Source: an uncultured Pseudomonadota bacterium (GTDB lineage: Bacteria; Pseudomonadota; Gammaproteobacteria; Steroidobacterales; Steroidobacteraceae). From it: DNA of 34,221 nt. The stretch lies in the NCBI GenBank assembly GCA_902826635.1, contig CADEFQ010000001.1:141482-175702 (forward strand), given 5' to 3'. Made by a program: the position numbers and the translations under genes. Positions 8,901-16,114 of the stretch are shown in pieces (position 1 is the stretch's first letter; each line of letters opens with the position of its first letter). A model generated the notes under the pieces. That model had not been told where the DNA came from, made no database searches, and saw nothing but the letters and a program-made list of their open reading frames with translations.

Positions 8901-10274
8901 CGGCGGCGCATCGACCGCGCGCGTCGGCGCCTGCACGCTCAGCACGGCGCCGTGACGCACGAACACGAGTTCGTTGAAGCGCTGCTCCATGTTCCAGCTG
9001 TGCGTGACACTGCCCGTCTTGATGAAGGTCACGCGACTGATGTCCGCCGCATCGACAAAGCCGACATCGAAGGTCTCGCCGATCTCGAGCGTGTCCTGCA
9101 CCGATGTGATCGTCGGGCGCGGTGCGCGCTCGCCATTTCCGTCGAAGAGATACGGCGGGTAGTAAATCTCGATATTGCGGTTGTTCAGCGGCCCCGGTGC
9201 GCCGCCACCACCTACCATCACCGAAGCGTCGGGCAGCAGCAGCGAGTTCGAGTGGTAGAGGCGCGCAAGTGCACCGGGCGCCCCCTGCGTCCAGGCGCCA
9301 GTGGTCGGATTCCAGATCTCGGCCACATTGTTGACGTTGACGAGTTCGTTCCAGGTCGAGCTGCCACCCGTCGCCACGACGCGACCATCCGCCATGATCG
9401 TGGAATTGAGCAGCTTGCGTTGTGACGACATGGCTTGCGTCGCGGTGACGACCGGCGTTCCGCCGTTGATGTTGATCACCACTGCGCCGTTCGAGCTGCC
9501 GCCCATCTGCAGGATGCGGCCGGGCCGGAACATCGCGGACGTGGCATCGCTGCCGCGATTACCTGCAGGCAACTGGCCGAGCAGTTGTATGGCGCCGGCG
9601 CCGCCCGTCGTGACGTAGTACATGCGCCCGGCGCTGTCGTAGCCGAACACGCGGCCGTCGGGCGCGACGAAATTGCGCGGATACATGAAATCGAGGGTGC
9701 TCGTGTTCGCACCGGTGAGGGTACGGAAACTGCCGTTCACGGCGCGGATTTCCGGCGCCGCGGTACCGCCCGATCCACCCTGGATATAGGTCTCGCCGGA
9801 AAGCAGCGTGGTCGAGGTCGAGTACCATCGCGCGCTGCCCATGTTGGCGCCGCGCGTCAGCTGGTTGTCGGACGGCGTGAACACGTTGGAATTGTTGTTT
9901 CCGGTATTGGTGGTTCCGGTGCCGGTCCAGTTGTCGCCGCCGGCCAGAAACACGTTGCCGCTCTGCGGCAGCACGAGTTGGGAGCCGCAGAAGATGTCCG
10001 TTGCCGTCATGTTGGGGAGGGTCAGGTGGCCCGCGCCGGTGAGTCCGGCGGACGGGTCCCAGACGTCGTAGTCGAAATACCCGGTCTGCTGGCCCGATGT
10101 GCGACTTCCGTAGGTGAGGACGCGCCCATCGGGCATCAGGACCGCGTGCACGCCGATGAGCGGCCAGCTGACGACGGGTGACCAGGCCCCCCGTACGTTG
10201 TCGGCCTGGGAATAGGGAACGGCGCCCGCCAACACAGCGGCCGTCCAGATGGCCACACGCGCACGGATACTCAT
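5943..10274 (-). CDS. Secreted copper-radical oxidase fused to beta-propeller, di-heme peroxidase and PA14 domains
   Basis: A 1443-aa exported protein with this order: signal peptide 1-25; kelch propeller with galactose oxidase/glyoxal oxidase-type C-terminal domain, about 30-480; putative Ig-like domain, 490-575; PKD domain, 580-660; YVTN-type beta-propeller, 685-1020; di-heme cytochrome c peroxidase/MauG-like domain, 1040-1295, with CASCH (1069-1073), CAACH (1199-1203) and LHDGSAPTL; PA14, 1304-1440. The oxidase residues expected of the AA5 family are in place: C96 (IFCGSQ) and Y151 (ARWYST) for the Cys-Tyr cofactor, Y340-H341 (RLYHSNSLLLPD) and H425 (VTHSWNMEQR). AA5 enzymes oxidise alcohols or aldehydes and release H2O2; di-heme peroxidases consume H2O2. 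ATG 10274 is preferred over the upstream in-frame start at 10307 because it opens the signal peptide and follows GGGGGAA. The substrate is unknown. The gene precedes and overlaps a SCO gene. Confidence 0.9.
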   Translation of the reverse strand: MSIRARVAIWTAAVLAGAVPYSQADNVRGAWSPVVSWPLIGVHAVLMPDGRVLTYGSRTSGQQTGYFDYDVWDPSAGLTGAGHLTLPNMTATDIFCGSQLVLPQSGNVFLAGGDNWTGTGTTNTGNNNSNVFTPSDNQLTRGANMGSARWYSTSTTLLSGETYIQGGSGGTAAPEIRAVNGSFRTLTGANTSTLDFMYPRNFVAPDGRVFGYDSAGRMYYVTTGGAGAIQLLGQLPAGNRGSDATSAMFRPGRILQMGGSSNGAVVININGGTPVVTATQAMSSQRKLLNSTIMADGRVVATGGSSTWNELVNVNNVAEIWNPTTGAWTQGAPGALARLYHSNSLLLPDASVMVGGGGAPGPLNNRNIEIYYPPYLFDGNGERAPRPTITSVQDTLEIGETFDVGFVDAADISRVTFIKTGSVTHSWNMEQRFNELVFVRHGAVLSVQAPTRAVDAPPGFYHLFLLGADGVPSVSRILKVDVAADPAPGVTPVLVAPVDQAASTGVAANLALAATDPNGDVLGFAAVGLPPGLTINAASGVISGTPTQVGSYNVVVAVSDGVNSATAGFVWTVSGAASLVLDAPPPPATVQAGAVVNFTATARNGINVRYRWNFGDGSATTAWSATPGVSHAFTAPGVHYVTVTAVDDRGIEQSQTIVQAVHLALTARAPVMSGALAIDQPLAGGGPRLWVVNPDNDTVSVFDTVSRARIAEIAVGTAPRALAVSPSGQVWVTNKGNWRVSVIDPATLAVARTLTLPRASQPYGIVFAPGTNVAYIALEATGSVLQYDATTYAQLASLDVGPNPRHLAIDASGQSIFVSRFVTPPLPGESTAVVATSVNGVPVGGEVVELAAAPFSVVRTIVLAHSDRPDFENQGSGIPNYLGAAAISPDGTQAWVPSKQDNIRRGALRSGANLDFQNTVRAVSSRIVLATRAEDPAARIDHDNASIASAAAYDRNGIYLFVALETSREVAVIDAHGGYELFRFDVGRAPQSLALSPDGKTLYVGNFMDRSVGVYDLAPLLNEGRAQASEIATLASVAIEKLAPDVLVGKQLFYDARDPRLARDRYMSCASCHNDGGQDGRVWDLTGMGEGLRNTIRLRGRSAGQGFLHWSANFDELQDFEAQIRALAGGTGLMSDSAFTAGTRSAPLGDRKTGLSADLDALAAYVASLSTFEESPFRNGTSLTSAAVAGKAIFADLGCAACHGGAAFTSSGTATLVDVGTLTADSGDRLGGPLPGIDLPTLRDVWATGPWLHDGSAPTLSAAIVAHTSARNLDAASLADLTAYVREIGSIEPAPAEAAGTGAGLTGNYYANRTLGGSPVRTRTEAVNFNWSKSSPGTGVPRDNFSARWTGSIAPATTGTYSFQTVSDDGIRLWVNGVLLIDDWTSHGATTDTSGAINLEAGTRYAVRLEYFDATGSAVARLRWRTPISGSYPAVPATRLHAQ

Positions 10275-10277
10275 GGT

Positions 10278-10296
10278 TTTCCCCCGTATCGGGAAA
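10278..10296 (-). promoter_or_regulatory. Hairpin overlapping the oxidase ribosome binding site
   Basis: TTTCCC at 10278-10283 and GGGAAA at 10291-10296 form a 6-bp stem with a 7-nt loop. On the minus strand the G-rich arm GGGAAA is the ribosome binding site of the multidomain oxidase gene, a few nucleotides before its ATG at 10274. Folding could mask the site and lower translation. The stem is short, so a regulatory role is tentative. Confidence 0.3.
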
Positions 10297-10331
10297 GCCC
10301 GCAGCAAAAAGAGTGCCCGGAAGGGAAAATC

Positions 10332-10988
10332 TCAGGAAATCAACGCCGTCGCAGCTGCCAGCGCGCCGCGCCGGCTCCCTGGTGTAAAAGGCGCCGACAG
10401 GGTGCCCGAGTGGAAGCGCAGTTCCGTGTCCGGCGAGGTCGCGAGTTCCGCTTCCACTTGAGCGAGTTCGCGCAAGCGCCGCTCCCAGTCGCTGTCGCCC
10501 GCGTTCGCCCTGGCGTGCTCGATATAGAGCTCATGGTGGCGCGCTTCGGCACGCGCGAGATCGGTGTAGAAGGCGCCGAGCGGCGGAGGCAGGCGCGGCG
10601 CGAGCAGCTGAAAACGCTCGCACGAGCGCGCTTCGATCAGCGCGCCGATCAACATCAGATCGAGCTTGCGCCGCGGCTCGGCGCTTGCCACATGGCGGCG
10701 CAGCGCCGACGCATACCGGCCGGGTGCCTGGCGCTCGAACGGCATTTCGAGCCGCTGCATCATGCGCACGACCTGCTCGAAATGCCGCAGCTCCTCGCGC
10801 GCGAGGCGCGCCAGCGCCACCCCGAGCGCCGTGTCCTCCGGGTAGGCGAAGATCAGCGCGAGCGCGGTCGATGCGGCCTTCTTCTCGCAGTTGGCGTGAT
10901 CGGTGAGCAGCGGACGCCAGTGTTCGGCCGCGACCTCGACCCAGGCGACGGGGGTCGGCGCCGTCAGGATCGTCTCGAAAGCACTCAT
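10332..10988 (-). CDS. miaE: tRNA-(ms2io6A)-hydroxylase
   Basis: MiaE is a cytoplasmic non-haem di-iron oxygenase that hydroxylates ms2i6A at position 37 of tRNAs reading UNN codons. This 218-aa protein shows the ferritin-like iron ligand pattern: E in NCEKKAAS, EELRHFE, then EARSCERF and EARHHELY, the last two segments being characteristic of MiaE. The ATG at 10988 overlaps the stop of the upstream kinase gene (ATGA), indicating coupling. It requires ms2i6A made by MiaA and MiaB, which are not in this window. The C-terminal 20 residues after TELRFHSG are alanine-rich and poorly conserved. It lies upstream of the multidomain oxidase with a 57-bp gap. Confidence 0.93.
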   Translation of the reverse strand: MSAFETILTAPTPVAWVEVAAEHWRPLLTDHANCEKKAASTALALIFAYPEDTALGVALARLAREELRHFEQVVRMMQRLEMPFERQAPGRYASALRRHVASAEPRRKLDLMLIGALIEARSCERFQLLAPRLPPPLGAFYTDLARAEARHHELYIEHARANAGDSDWERRLRELAQVEAELATSPDTELRFHSGTLSAPFTPGSRRGALAAATALIS

Positions 10989-12229
10989 TCGCCGCCCATC
11001 TCCTCGAGCGCCATCTCGAGGATCGTGGCCGCCTCGCTCGCGCTCGCAAATCGCCCGTCCGGCTCCTTCGCCATCAACCGGTCGATGATCGGCTGGGCCA
11101 CCGCCAGTTCCCTCGGCAGCCGCGGCACCGGCGCCTTGGCATGCAGGTAGATGATCGCCATCGGATTGTCCGCATCGTAGGGCTTCGAGCGCGTGAGCAT
11201 TTCATAGAGCATCACGCCGAGGCTGTAGAGGTCGCTGCGCTCGTCGGTCACCTGCCCGTGGCCCTGCTCGGGGCTCATGTAGTGCGGCGTGCCGAAGATC
11301 ATCCCGGTGTCCGTGATCTCGAAGGCGAGCGCCTCGTGCTTGGCGAGGCCGAAGTCGATCAGCGCGAGGCTGCCGTCGTCGCGCACCATCACGTTGCCGG
11401 GCTTCAGGTCGCGGTGACGCACGCCCGCCTCGTGGACCGCCGCCAGCGCGCGCGCGATCTCGAGTGTGTAACCGAGTGCGGCGCGCAGCGTGAGTGGCGC
11501 GCGCATGCGCCGGCGCAGGTCGCCGCCGGCAAAATACTCCATCACGATGAACGCGAAATCATCCATCACGCCGAGGTCGTGGATGCGCACGACGTTCGGG
11601 TGACGCAGCCGCCGCACGATCTCGTATTCCTGCAGGAAGCGGTCGAACGACTGGTCGATGCCGTTCGCCTTGCGCAGCACGTGCGTGAGCTTCAGCACGA
11701 CGAGTGCGCCGGCCTCCTCGCTCTCGGCGAGGTACAGGTCGGACACCGAACCGCGCGCGAGCTCGCGGATGCGCCGGTAACCGCGCAGATGCGCCGCACC
11801 GAACGTCGGCGCATCGCGCCCCTCGGGCGAACCGCGCCACGCGGCGCGGGCCTCGAGCTGCGCGCTCGACGCGCGCGCGAGCGCGTCGACGAACCGCGTG
11901 TTGTCGATCGCCTCGCGATCAAACGTATCGAAGGCGCCCGCTTCGATCGCGCGCTCACGCGTCCCGATTTCGTCGTCCGGCGCGAAGAAAACGATCGGTG
12001 CAAAGCCCGGGCGGGCGCCGAGGTCGTCGAGCCAGCCGAAGCCGGTCCCCGGCGGCGACGCATGATCGAGTAAAACCGCGTCGTAGCCCTGTGCGAGGAA
12101 CTCGGGCGCGAGCGGCCCGTGACGCACCGGGTTCCACGTGACGACGTCGGCGGCGGGCCAACGGCACGTCACGTGGTGGCGAACGAGCGCCCGGTAGCGC
12201 GGATCGTGGTCGATCAATAACAGGCGCAT
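10985..12229 (-). CDS. Receiver-like domain fused to a serine/threonine protein kinase
   Basis: A 414-aa soluble protein. Residues 1-120 resemble a response-regulator receiver: acidic pocket D7/D9 and a candidate phospho-acceptor D55 in AVLLDHASPPG. The conserved Thr/Ser is replaced by alanine (VFFAPDD) and the conserved lysine is missing (GAFDTFDRE), so it may not switch by normal phosphotransfer. Residues 150-410 are a Hanks-type kinase: degenerate glycine loop (LARGSVSDLYLAES), K180, αC glutamate E204, HRDLKPGN at 272-279, D292-FG and GTPHYMSPEQ. All catalytic residues are present, so it should be active. The ATG at 12229 lies 8 nt after the glycerate kinase stop; the gene overlaps miaE by 4 bp. 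There is no membrane segment or sensor. Substrate unknown. Confidence 0.92.
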   Translation of the reverse strand: MRLLLIDHDPRYRALVRHHVTCRWPAADVVTWNPVRHGPLAPEFLAQGYDAVLLDHASPPGTGFGWLDDLGARPGFAPIVFFAPDDEIGTRERAIEAGAFDTFDREAIDNTRFVDALARASSAQLEARAAWRGSPEGRDAPTFGAAHLRGYRRIRELARGSVSDLYLAESEEAGALVVLKLTHVLRKANGIDQSFDRFLQEYEIVRRLRHPNVVRIHDLGVMDDFAFIVMEYFAGGDLRRRMRAPLTLRAALGYTLEIARALAAVHEAGVRHRDLKPGNVMVRDDGSLALIDFGLAKHEALAFEITDTGMIFGTPHYMSPEQGHGQVTDERSDLYSLGVMLYEMLTRSKPYDADNPMAIIYLHAKAPVPRLPRELAVAQPIIDRLMAKEPDGRFASASEAATILEMALEEMGGE

Positions 12230-12237
12230 CGCAACGA

Positions 12238-13416
12238 TTAGACCACGCGCGCGAGACCGATGACGAGATCGCCGACGTTGGTGCCGGTAGCGCCGGTGCA
12301 CAGGAGATCGCCCGCCGCTTCGAGCGCGGTGCCCGCGTCGGCGCGGGCGAGACAGTCCTCCCCGTCCGAGCCACCGTCGGCGATACGCTGCCAGGTGTCG
12401 CCGTCCACGATGGCGCCGGCGTCCTGCGTAGGGCCGTCGGTACCGTCGGTGCCGGCCGCGAGCAGCGTCAGCCCGGCCTCGCCGCGCAATGCGCGGGCCG
12501 CGGCGAGCGCGAGATGCTGGTTGCGCCCGCCACGCCCCGCAGCTTGCGGCAGGCACACCGTCGATTCTCCACCGAACACGAGCACCTCGACCTCGCGCGC
12601 GGCGAGCTCCGTCGCGAAGCGCGTACCGAGCATCGCGGCATCGCCGGCAAACCGTTCGTGGCCGACACGCACCCGCAAGCCCGCCGCCGACGCCACCTCG
12701 CGCACCGACTCCACCGCCTGTTCGATGTTCGCGATCACGCGCCGGCACAACCGATCGCCGGGCACGGGGCCCGCGATACCCGAGCCGATGACGGCCGGAT
12801 CATCGAGCGGCACATCCGACAGGAAGAGCGCGAGACCCTCCCTGCCTCCAAGTCGCTCGATCAGCGCACCGCCCTTGAGCTGCGACAGCGCGCGGCGCCG
12901 CGCATTCATCGCCTCGATGCCGGCGCCGTCGGCGAGGAGCGCCTGGTTGAGTGCGGCAAGCTCCGCGAGCGTGACGCCCGCACGCAGCACTTCGGCGAGA
13001 CTCGACGCGCCACCCGAGACGAGAAACAACGGCGTCTCGTTCGATGCAAGGTTTCCGGCCTCCGCAAGCAATTGCGCACCGGCCGCGAGACTGCGCGCAT
13101 CGGGCACGGGGTGCGCGGACTCGATGACGGTGGCGCCGCGGCATGTTCGCAGCTCCGCGTCGACGTGCCCGGCCTTGGTGATGACGAGCGAGCGCGTGAG
13201 CCGCGCACCGAGTGCGTCGTAGGCCCCGAGCACCATGCGCGACGCCGCCTTGCCCACCGCGAATGCGACGACCGGTCCGCCGTCGGCCGCTACACCGGGC
13301 AGCGCCTCGCCCGCGAGCGCCGCCCGAACGCAGGCGCGTCCATCGACGGCGCGCAGTGCGCGCGAGAACCAGTCGAGCAGCAGCGCGCGAGGGCGCGGCT
13401 GCAGCGAACCCTTCAC
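12238..13416 (-). CDS. gckA: Glycerate 2-kinase, MOFRL family
   Basis: Phosphorylates D-glycerate to 2-phosphoglycerate, joining glycerate from glyoxylate, tartrate or serine-cycle routes to glycolysis. The 392-aa protein has the N-terminal DUF4147 glycerate kinase domain ([31 protein letters not shown]) and the C-terminal MOFRL domain ([33 protein letters not shown]). The start is the GTG at 13416, overlapping the purF stop (GTGA). The related genes are variously called ttuD or gckA; the symbol is by family only. No other glyoxylate or tartrate genes are adjacent, so the pathway it serves here is not shown by context. Confidence 0.93.
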   Translation of the reverse strand: MKGSLQPRPRALLLDWFSRALRAVDGRACVRAALAGEALPGVAADGGPVVAFAVGKAASRMVLGAYDALGARLTRSLVITKAGHVDAELRTCRGATVIESAHPVPDARSLAAGAQLLAEAGNLASNETPLFLVSGGASSLAEVLRAGVTLAELAALNQALLADGAGIEAMNARRRALSQLKGGALIERLGGREGLALFLSDVPLDDPAVIGSGIAGPVPGDRLCRRVIANIEQAVESVREVASAAGLRVRVGHERFAGDAAMLGTRFATELAAREVEVLVFGGESTVCLPQAAGRGGRNQHLALAAARALRGEAGLTLLAAGTDGTDGPTQDAGAIVDGDTWQRIADGGSDGEDCLARADAGTALEAAGDLLCTGATGTNVGDLVIGLARVV

Positions 13417-14924
13417 CCGCCCCGCGCGATCTTGAGGCCAGCCCGATCGCCGTTGCGGCGATGGGCCTTGGCGGCGTCTGAACGCTCAAGGCGCAGGCGT
13501 TCAAGGTATTCCGGCGTGACATCGCCGGTCACGTACTCGCCGGAAAAGCACGAAGTGTCGAACTCGGTGATCCGGGCGTTATCGTGCTGGCAGGCCTGCA
13601 CCAGGTCGTCGAGCGTCTGGTAGACGAGCCAGTCGGCACCGATCGCCTTCGCGACTTCCTCGACGCTGCGGCCGCTCGCGACCAGTTCGCTCGCGGCCGG
13701 CATGTCGATGCCGTAGACGTTCGGGAAGCGCACGGGCGGCGCCGCGGACGCGAAATACACCTTGCGCGCGCCCGCCTCGCGGGCGAGCTCGATGATCTGC
13801 GCGGAAGTCGTGCCGCGCACGATCGAATCATCGACGAGCAGCACCACCTTGCCGCGGAACTCGAAGTCGATCGCGTTCAGCTTGCGGCGCACGGATCGCT
13901 CACGCTGCTCCTGCCCGGGCATGATGAAGGTGCGGCCGATGTAGCGGTTCTTGTTGAAGCCTTCCCGATACTTCAGCCCGAGGAGCTGCGCGACCTGCAT
14001 CGCGGCGGTGCGCGAGGTGTCGGGGATCGGGATCACGACCTCGATGTCGTGATCAGGCCGCTCATGGCGGATACGCTCGGCCAGCTTTTCGCCCATGCGC
14101 ATGCGCGCGCGGTACACCGACACGTTGTCGATGATCGAGTCGGGGCGCGCAAAGTACACGTACTCGAAAATGCAGGGCGTGTGATGCACGGTCGCGCCGA
14201 GCTGCTGCGAGTGCAGCCGCCCCTGCTCGTCGATGAACACGGCCTCGCCCGGGCCGATGTCGCGCACGAACCGGAAGCCGAGGCCGGTGAGCGCGACGCT
14301 TTCCGACGCGAGCATCCACTCGACGCCCTTCGCGGTCTCGCGCGTACCGAGCACGAGCGGGCGGATGCCGTTCGGATCGCGAAAGCCGACGACGCCGTGG
14401 CCGATCACCATCGCGATCGCCGCGTAACCGCCGCGGCAGCGGCGATACACGGCAGTCAGCGCAGCAAAAATGTCGGCCGGCGTGACGCGCTGGGCACCGA
14501 CGCGCTGCAGCTCGGACGCGAACACGTTCAGCAGGACTTCCGAATCGGACGCGGTGTTGAGGTGACGCCGGTCTTCGCGAATGAGTACTTCGGCGAGCTC
14601 GGCGGCGTTCGTCAGGTTGCCGTTGTGCCCGAGGCAGATGCCGTAGGGCGCGTTGACGTAGAACGGCTGCGCCTCGGAGACGCCTTCGCAGCCGGCCGTG
14701 GGATAGCGCACGTGCGCGATCCCCACATTGCCGCGCAGCTCGAGCATGTGGTGCTGCTGGAACACGTCGCGCACGAGCCCGCTGCCTTTGCGCACGCACA
14801 GCTCGCCCTCGCTCGAAGTCACGATGCCGGCCGCGTCCTGGCCCCGATGCTGCAGGATGGTGAGCGCATCGTAGAGCCGCTGATTGACGGCGCTCGTGCC
14901 GACAATGCCGACGATGCCACACAT
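13413..14924 (-). CDS. purF: Amidophosphoribosyltransferase
   Basis: Commits PRPP to purine synthesis by forming 5-phosphoribosylamine from PRPP and glutamine. Processing of the initiator methionine exposes the catalytic C2 of the class II glutamine amidotransferase domain ([20 protein letters not shown]). The C-terminal phosphoribosyltransferase domain has the PRPP-binding loop [15 protein letters not shown]. Length is 503 aa, as in E. coli. The start at 14924 is preceded by GGGAG. cvpA lies 3 nt upstream and glycerate kinase overlaps downstream. The cvpA-purF pair is conserved across gammaproteobacteria. Confidence 0.98.
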   Translation of the reverse strand: MCGIVGIVGTSAVNQRLYDALTILQHRGQDAAGIVTSSEGELCVRKGSGLVRDVFQQHHMLELRGNVGIAHVRYPTAGCEGVSEAQPFYVNAPYGICLGHNGNLTNAAELAEVLIREDRRHLNTASDSEVLLNVFASELQRVGAQRVTPADIFAALTAVYRRCRGGYAAIAMVIGHGVVGFRDPNGIRPLVLGTRETAKGVEWMLASESVALTGLGFRFVRDIGPGEAVFIDEQGRLHSQQLGATVHHTPCIFEYVYFARPDSIIDNVSVYRARMRMGEKLAERIRHERPDHDIEVVIPIPDTSRTAAMQVAQLLGLKYREGFNKNRYIGRTFIMPGQEQRERSVRRKLNAIDFEFRGKVVLLVDDSIVRGTTSAQIIELAREAGARKVYFASAAPPVRFPNVYGIDMPAASELVASGRSVEEVAKAIGADWLVYQTLDDLVQACQHDNARITEFDTSCFSGEYVTGDVTPEYLERLRLERSDAAKAHRRNGDRAGLKIARGG

Positions 14925-14927
14925 GTC

Positions 14928-15443
14928 CTACGCTCCCTTGCCGGTGGAAAGCAGCAGGTCTTCCGCGCGCTCGAGTGGATGATCACCCACCACGGTGCGC
15001 AGCACTCCGGCCGTGCTTTCGGCGAAACCCCTGAGTTTCGCGTCTTTCCACCACGCGTCCCGGTCGAGTTCGAGCGTCTGGCAGACGATCGCGAGCGCGC
15101 CGATGACGACCACCCCGCGCAACACGCCGAAGACGAATCCGAACATGCGATCGACGCTCATCACGAGCGAGAGGCGCGTGAAATAGCCGACGAGCCAGGC
15201 GATGATGGTGCCGGCGAGCAGCACGACGAAAAAGAGGATGACGCGGGCCGCCCACGGACGCACCGCGGGCGAATCGAGCAGGCCGCCGAGCCTGGGCTCG
15301 AGATCGGGCCCGAAGTGCCAGGCGCACCACAGCGCCGCAACCCAGGTCACGAGGGCGATCGCCTCACGCACGAGCCCGCGAAAGAGCCCGACGATCGCCG
15401 AGAGGGTGACGATGCCGATCAATACATAGTCCGTGGGCGTCAT
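14928..15443 (-). CDS. cvpA: CvpA family inner-membrane protein
   Basis: CvpA is a small multispanning inner-membrane protein, first known from colicin V production; its molecular role is still unclear and is linked to envelope homeostasis. The 171-aa protein has four hydrophobic segments: about residues 5-22, 28-46, 65-85 and 100-122. The typical start DYVLIGIVTLSAIVGLFRG and the RDAWWKD segment support the family. The ATG at 15443 was chosen because upstream in-frame sequence is not membrane-like. It is 46 bp downstream of the SPOR protein gene and 3 bp upstream of purF, as in other gammaproteobacteria. Confidence 0.93.
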   Translation of the reverse strand: MTPTDYVLIGIVTLSAIVGLFRGLVREAIALVTWVAALWCAWHFGPDLEPRLGGLLDSPAVRPWAARVILFFVVLLAGTIIAWLVGYFTRLSLVMSVDRMFGFVFGVLRGVVVIGALAIVCQTLELDRDAWWKDAKLRGFAESTAGVLRTVVGDHPLERAEDLLLSTGKGA

Positions 15444-15489
15444 GTGCGTGAATTCTACTCGATGGCGGTAACGCGCGGAAAAAGAGCGA

Positions 15490-16107
15490 TCACGGATGGC
15501 TGGTGACGGCTCCTGGCTGCCCGGCCGCCGCGAGACGAGATGCAAGTCGTTGCGCTTCGCCGCGGTCGGCGACCGGCCCCACGCGAACGCGATAGAGCTT
15601 CTTGCCGCTGGTCGTCGGCAGGACGAACGCCGGAAAGCCCCCGGCACGCAATTTCTCGACGAGCCCTTCGGCGTTCGCGCGATTGGCAAAACTGCCGATC
15701 TGCACGGCAAACCCGCCGGCCGTCACGGCCGCCGCGGGAGGCGAGGCTACCGGCGTCGTGGCTGACGGGGGCGGCGGCGCGTCCGGAGTGGGCGTCACGG
15801 TGGGCGCCGACGTGCCCGTCGACATCGGCTCCGGGGTCGACGTCGGCGCGGGGGCCGGCTTCGGCTCGGTTGTCGACTTCGGCTCGGTAGTCGACATCGG
15901 TGTGGTCGGTGCCGCCGTTGCCGGCGGCCCGACCGCAGGGTCGGTCAGGTCGATCGTATAGGAACGGATCGGTGGTCCCTCGCCGTCCGCCGCCGCCGGT
16001 GTCGCAGCCGGTTGCGGCGGCCCGGAAAGCAGTGCGGGTACGACGATCACGACGAAGACGACGAGGATCACGGCCCCCGTGAGCCGCTCTTTGAACTGCT
16101 TGTTCAC
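15490..16107 (-). CDS. dedD: SPOR-domain cell division protein, DedD-like
   Basis: A 205-aa bitopic inner-membrane protein. Residues 1-9 are cytoplasmic and basic, 10-27 are a membrane anchor (GAVILVVFVVIVVPALL), 30-125 are a low-complexity Pro/Thr/Ala/Ser linker across the periplasm, and 127-205 are a SPOR domain (FAVQIGSFANRANAEGLVEKL; LYRVRVGP) that binds denuded septal peptidoglycan. DedD proteins act in septation. The best start is the GTG at 16107, giving VNKQFKERLTGA, a typical DedD opening; it lies 7 nt after the folC stop. A TATACT box lies at 16117-16122 on the minus strand, so a local promoter is possible. Confidence 0.9.
   Translation of the reverse strand: MNKQFKERLTGAVILVVFVVIVVPALLSGPPQPAATPAAADGEGPPIRSYTIDLTDPAVGPPATAAPTTPMSTTEPKSTTEPKPAPAPTSTPEPMSTGTSAPTVTPTPDAPPPPSATTPVASPPAAAVTAGGFAVQIGSFANRANAEGLVEKLRAGGFPAFVLPTTSGKKLYRVRVGPVADRGEAQRLASRLAAAGQPGAVTSHP
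15860..15895. repeat. 18-bp tandem repeat in the dedD linker
   Basis: Two adjacent 18-bp units (15860-15877 and 15878-15895) differ at one base and a decayed third copy follows. On the minus strand they encode the repeated STTEPK in the periplasmic linker of the SPOR protein. The unit is a multiple of three, so copy-number changes would alter linker length without breaking the frame. Confidence 0.85.
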
Positions 16108-16114
16108 GCCAATT

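Noticed and set aside
13584..15506. 640-codon plus-strand open frame opposite purF and cvpA
   Set aside because: Spans two real genes and their junction on the other strand; composition is that of an antisense shadow.
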